A DNA stretch of 64,000 nt. Origin: Phycicoccus sp. M110.8 (lineage in GTDB: Bacteria > Actinomycetota > Actinomycetes > Actinomycetales > Dermatophilaceae). The position numbers were made by a program, and so were the translations under genes. The notes under the pieces are model-generated. The model worked only from the letters and a program-made list of their open reading frames with translations. It searched no databases and was not told the DNA's origin. The stretch is from NCBI RefSeq assembly GCF_032464895.1, contig NZ_JAWDIC010000002.1, positions 248,001-312,000 on the forward strand. The letters are read 5' to 3'. This document shows, piece by piece, positions 62,287 to 64,000 of the stretch. Every line of letters starts with the position of its first letter. Position 1 is the first letter of the stretch.

Positions 62287-63285
62287 TCAGTCGGTCTCGT
62301 TCTTGAGCTCGCGCTGCATGAGCGCGCCGACGACGTCCTTGGGCGAGCGCCCGTCGTGGACCACCGCCGCCACCTGCTCGATGATCGGCACCCGGACGTC
62401 GTGCTGGTGCGCGAGCTGCAGGATCGACTCGCAGGACTTCACGCCCTCGGCCGTCTGCTTGGTCACCGCGACGACCTCGGCGACCGACATGCCCTTGCCG
62501 AGGTTGACCCCGAACGTGTGGTTGCGCGACAGCGGTGACATGCAGGTGGCGATGAGGTCGCCCACCCCGGCGAGGCCCGCGAACGTCATGACGTCGGCCC
62601 CCAGGGCCAGCCCTAGCCGGGTCGTCTCGGCCAGGCCGCGGGTGATGATCGAGGCCTTGGAGTTGTCCCCCATGCCGAGGCCCTCGGCCATGCCGACCGC
62701 GAGCGCGATGACGTTCTTGACGGCGCCGCTGATCTCGGTGCCGACGACGTCGGTGTTCGTGTACGGGCGGAAGTAGGGCGGGTTGGAGGCCCGCGCCACC
62801 ATGTCGGCGACCGACTCGTCGATGCAGGCGACGACGCTGGCGGCAGGCTGCTTCTTGGCGATCTCGGGAGCGAGGTTGGGGCCCGAGACGACGACGATGC
62901 GGTCCTGCGGGACGCCGCCGGCCTCGTGGATCACCTCGCTCATCCGCTTGGTCGTGCCGAGCTCGACACCCTTCATCAGCGACACGACGGCCTTGGCGTC
63001 CCCGAGGAGGTGCCCCCAGGTCGCGAGGTTGGTCCGCAGCGTCTGGGACGGCACGGCCAGGACGACGATGTCGGCGCCCCGGACGGCCTCCTCGGGGTCC
63101 GTGGTCGCGGTCACCGTGGGCGGCAGGACGAGGTCCGGGAGGTAGTCGCGGTTGCAGCCGGCGTTGACCTGGTCGACGGCCTCCTGCCGGCGCCCCCACA
63201 TCCGCACGGGGGTGCCCCCGTCGGCGAGCACGGCGGCATACGCGGTCCCCCAGCTGCCCGTGCCGAAGACCGCGGCGGTGCTCAT
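62287..63285 (-). CDS. gpsA: Glycerol-3-phosphate dehydrogenase [NAD(P)+]
   Basis: GpsA makes glycerol-3-phosphate for phospholipids. The 332-residue protein has the Rossmann start AAVFGTGSWGTAYAAVLADGGTPVRMWGRR (GxGxxG), VSLMKGVELGTTKRMSEVI, VVSGPNLAPEIAKKQPA, EISGAVKNVIALAVGMAEGLGMGDNSKASIITRGLAE (catalytic Lys) and TFAGLAGVGDLIATCMSPLSRNHTFG. ATG 63285 overlaps the plsC stop. Confidence 0.96.
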   Translation of the reverse strand: MSTAAVFGTGSWGTAYAAVLADGGTPVRMWGRRQEAVDQVNAGCNRDYLPDLVLPPTVTATTDPEEAVRGADIVVLAVPSQTLRTNLATWGHLLGDAKAVVSLMKGVELGTTKRMSEVIHEAGGVPQDRIVVVSGPNLAPEIAKKQPAASVVACIDESVADMVARASNPPYFRPYTNTDVVGTEISGAVKNVIALAVGMAEGLGMGDNSKASIITRGLAETTRLGLALGADVMTFAGLAGVGDLIATCMSPLSRNHTFGVNLGKGMSVAEVVAVTKQTAEGVKSCESILQLAHQHDVRVPIIEQVAAVVHDGRSPKDVVGALMQRELKNETD

Positions 63286-64000
63286 CGACCACCCCGCTGG
63301 GAACGACGGAAGTTGCCGGTCTCGGGGAGCCCGTGGCTGCGGGAGTCGAAGCGCTCGGTGGGCGCCTGCTCGCCGCGGATCTGCTCGAGCTGGACGGTGA
63401 GCGCGGCCATGATCCGCGAGGTCGCCTCGCGCAGCAGGGTCGAGGTCACGGGCTGGTCGTACAGGTCGGACAGGTCGACCGGCGGCCCGGCGGTGACGTG
63501 CATGGTCTTGCGCGGCAGCAGCCGCAGCTTCTTGCCGTACGGCGCGAGGAGCTCCTGCGGACCCCACTGGGCGACGGGGATCACGGGGCAGCGGGTGGCG
63601 AGGGCGATGCGCGCGGCACCCGTCTTGCCGACCATGGGCCACAGGTCGGGGTCCCGCGTGAGGGTCCCCTCGGGGTACACGCCCACGGCCTTGCCCTCCT
63701 GCACCGCGGCCACCGCCGCGCGGAACGCGTCGGCCGCCTTGCCGGTGTTGCGGTAGACCGGGATCTGCTGCGCGGCGCGCAGGATCGCCCCCACGACGGG
63801 CACCCGGAAGACGCCCTCCTTGCCGAGGAAGAACGCCGGCCGCCCGTTGTCGAGCATGAAGTGGGCGAAGACCAGTGGGTCGGTGTACGAGAGGTGGTTC
63901 GGCGTGGCGACGAAACCGCCCTCCCGCGGGAGGTTCTCGGCACCGTGCCAGTCGCGCCGGGTCAGGACCATGAGCAGCGGCCGCAGGATCGCGACGACGG
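63282..64000 (-). CDS. plsC: 1-acyl-sn-glycerol-3-phosphate acyltransferase (PlsC), N-terminus beyond window
   Basis: The partial protein runs off the right edge; an in-frame upstream segment VVAILRPLL precedes MVLTRRDWHG. It has the acyltransferase motifs: NHLSYTDPLV (NHxxxxD), a GKEGVFRVPVVGAILRAA block, VYPEGTLTRD (PEGT) and PVIPVAQWGPQELLAPYG. PlsC adds the second acyl chain to lysophosphatidic acid. Its C-terminus is tightly coupled to gpsA (4-bp overlap), and gpsA-plsC is a common phospholipid pair. Confidence 0.93.
   Translation of the reverse strand, partial: VVAILRPLLMVLTRRDWHGAENLPREGGFVATPNHLSYTDPLVFAHFMLDNGRPAFFLGKEGVFRVPVVGAILRAAQQIPVYRNTGKAADAFRAAVAAVQEGKAVGVYPEGTLTRDPDLWPMVGKTGAARIALATRCPVIPVAQWGPQELLAPYGKKLRLLPRKTMHVTAGPPVDLSDLYDQPVTSTLLREATSRIMAALTVQLEQIRGEQAPTERFDSRSHGLPETGNFRRSQRGGR

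Overview
The window is about 72% G+C (my estimate by eye) and comes from the chromosome of an actinobacterium, most likely a member of the Micrococcales close to Intrasporangiaceae (Janibacter, Knoellia, Phycicoccus, Terrabacter). The reasons are codon use, frequent GTG starts, ATGA/GTGA stop-start overlaps, a mycothiol-type maleylpyruvate isomerase fold protein, DUF3152, DUF2469 and DUF3515 proteins, a TrmD-GNAT fusion, and the gene order xerC-dprA-comM-yraN-DUF2469-rnhB-lepB-rplS-trmD-rimM-khpA-rpsP-ffh-glnD-glnB-amt-ftsY-smc-mutM-rnc-rpmF-yceD-coaD-rsmD-recG-fakA/rpmB-thiL-ddl-gpsA-plsC. Genus is inference. I see no phage, insertion sequence, integrative element, CRISPR array, tRNA or rRNA gene.

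Layout. 1-2400: the start of a trehalose-synthase-like glycosyltransferase, an aminotransferase and an M23 protein, separated by short tandem repeats. 2400-11200 (all minus): a DUF3152 protease-like protein, XerC, DprA, ComM, YraN, DUF2469, RNase HII, two signal peptidases and L19. 11200-14600: a LacI-type regulator with an excellent self-operator and a tiny coupled gene, then divergent fetB and a phosphotransferase. 14600-17300: the rpsP-khpA-rimM-trmD operon. 17400-21600: a phosphotransferase, a zinc-ribbon SDR and an Rrf2 regulator, divergent from a TauE transporter. 21600-29700: amidohydrolase, alpha/beta hydrolase, ffh, and the nitrogen genes glnD, glnB and amt with matching GlnR-like boxes. 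29800-35600: accessory membrane genes (TPR-like, HTTM, lipase-maturation-factor family, anchored propeller). 35600-43800: ftsY and smc, separated by a large secreted BNR-repeat protein. 43800-50500: chorismate mutase, acylphosphatase, mutM, rnc, rpmF, yceD, an O-acyltransferase with no ordinary start codon, and coaD. 50500-57600: hemerythrin, a cysteine-less HesB-like protein, rsmD, hydrolase, recG, fakA-like and rpmB. 57700-64000: thiL, an AsnC domain, DUF3515, ddl, a Cys/Met-metabolism PLP enzyme, gpsA and part of plsC.

Most of the window is housekeeping: ribosome assembly, protein targeting (Ffh, FtsY, LepB), chromosome maintenance (SMC, XerC, RecG), natural-transformation-related proteins (DprA, ComM), nitrogen sensing and cell-envelope precursors. 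The most unusual features are not genes. First, a 7-base word, GTATGCC/GGCATAC, occurs about 45 times (hand count), evenly on both strands, inside and outside genes, using rare codons to do so. Second, several families of intergenic palindromes and repeats punctuate the genes. Third, two matching GlnR-like boxes stand upstream of amt and glnD with all three recognisable half-sites in 11-bp phase.
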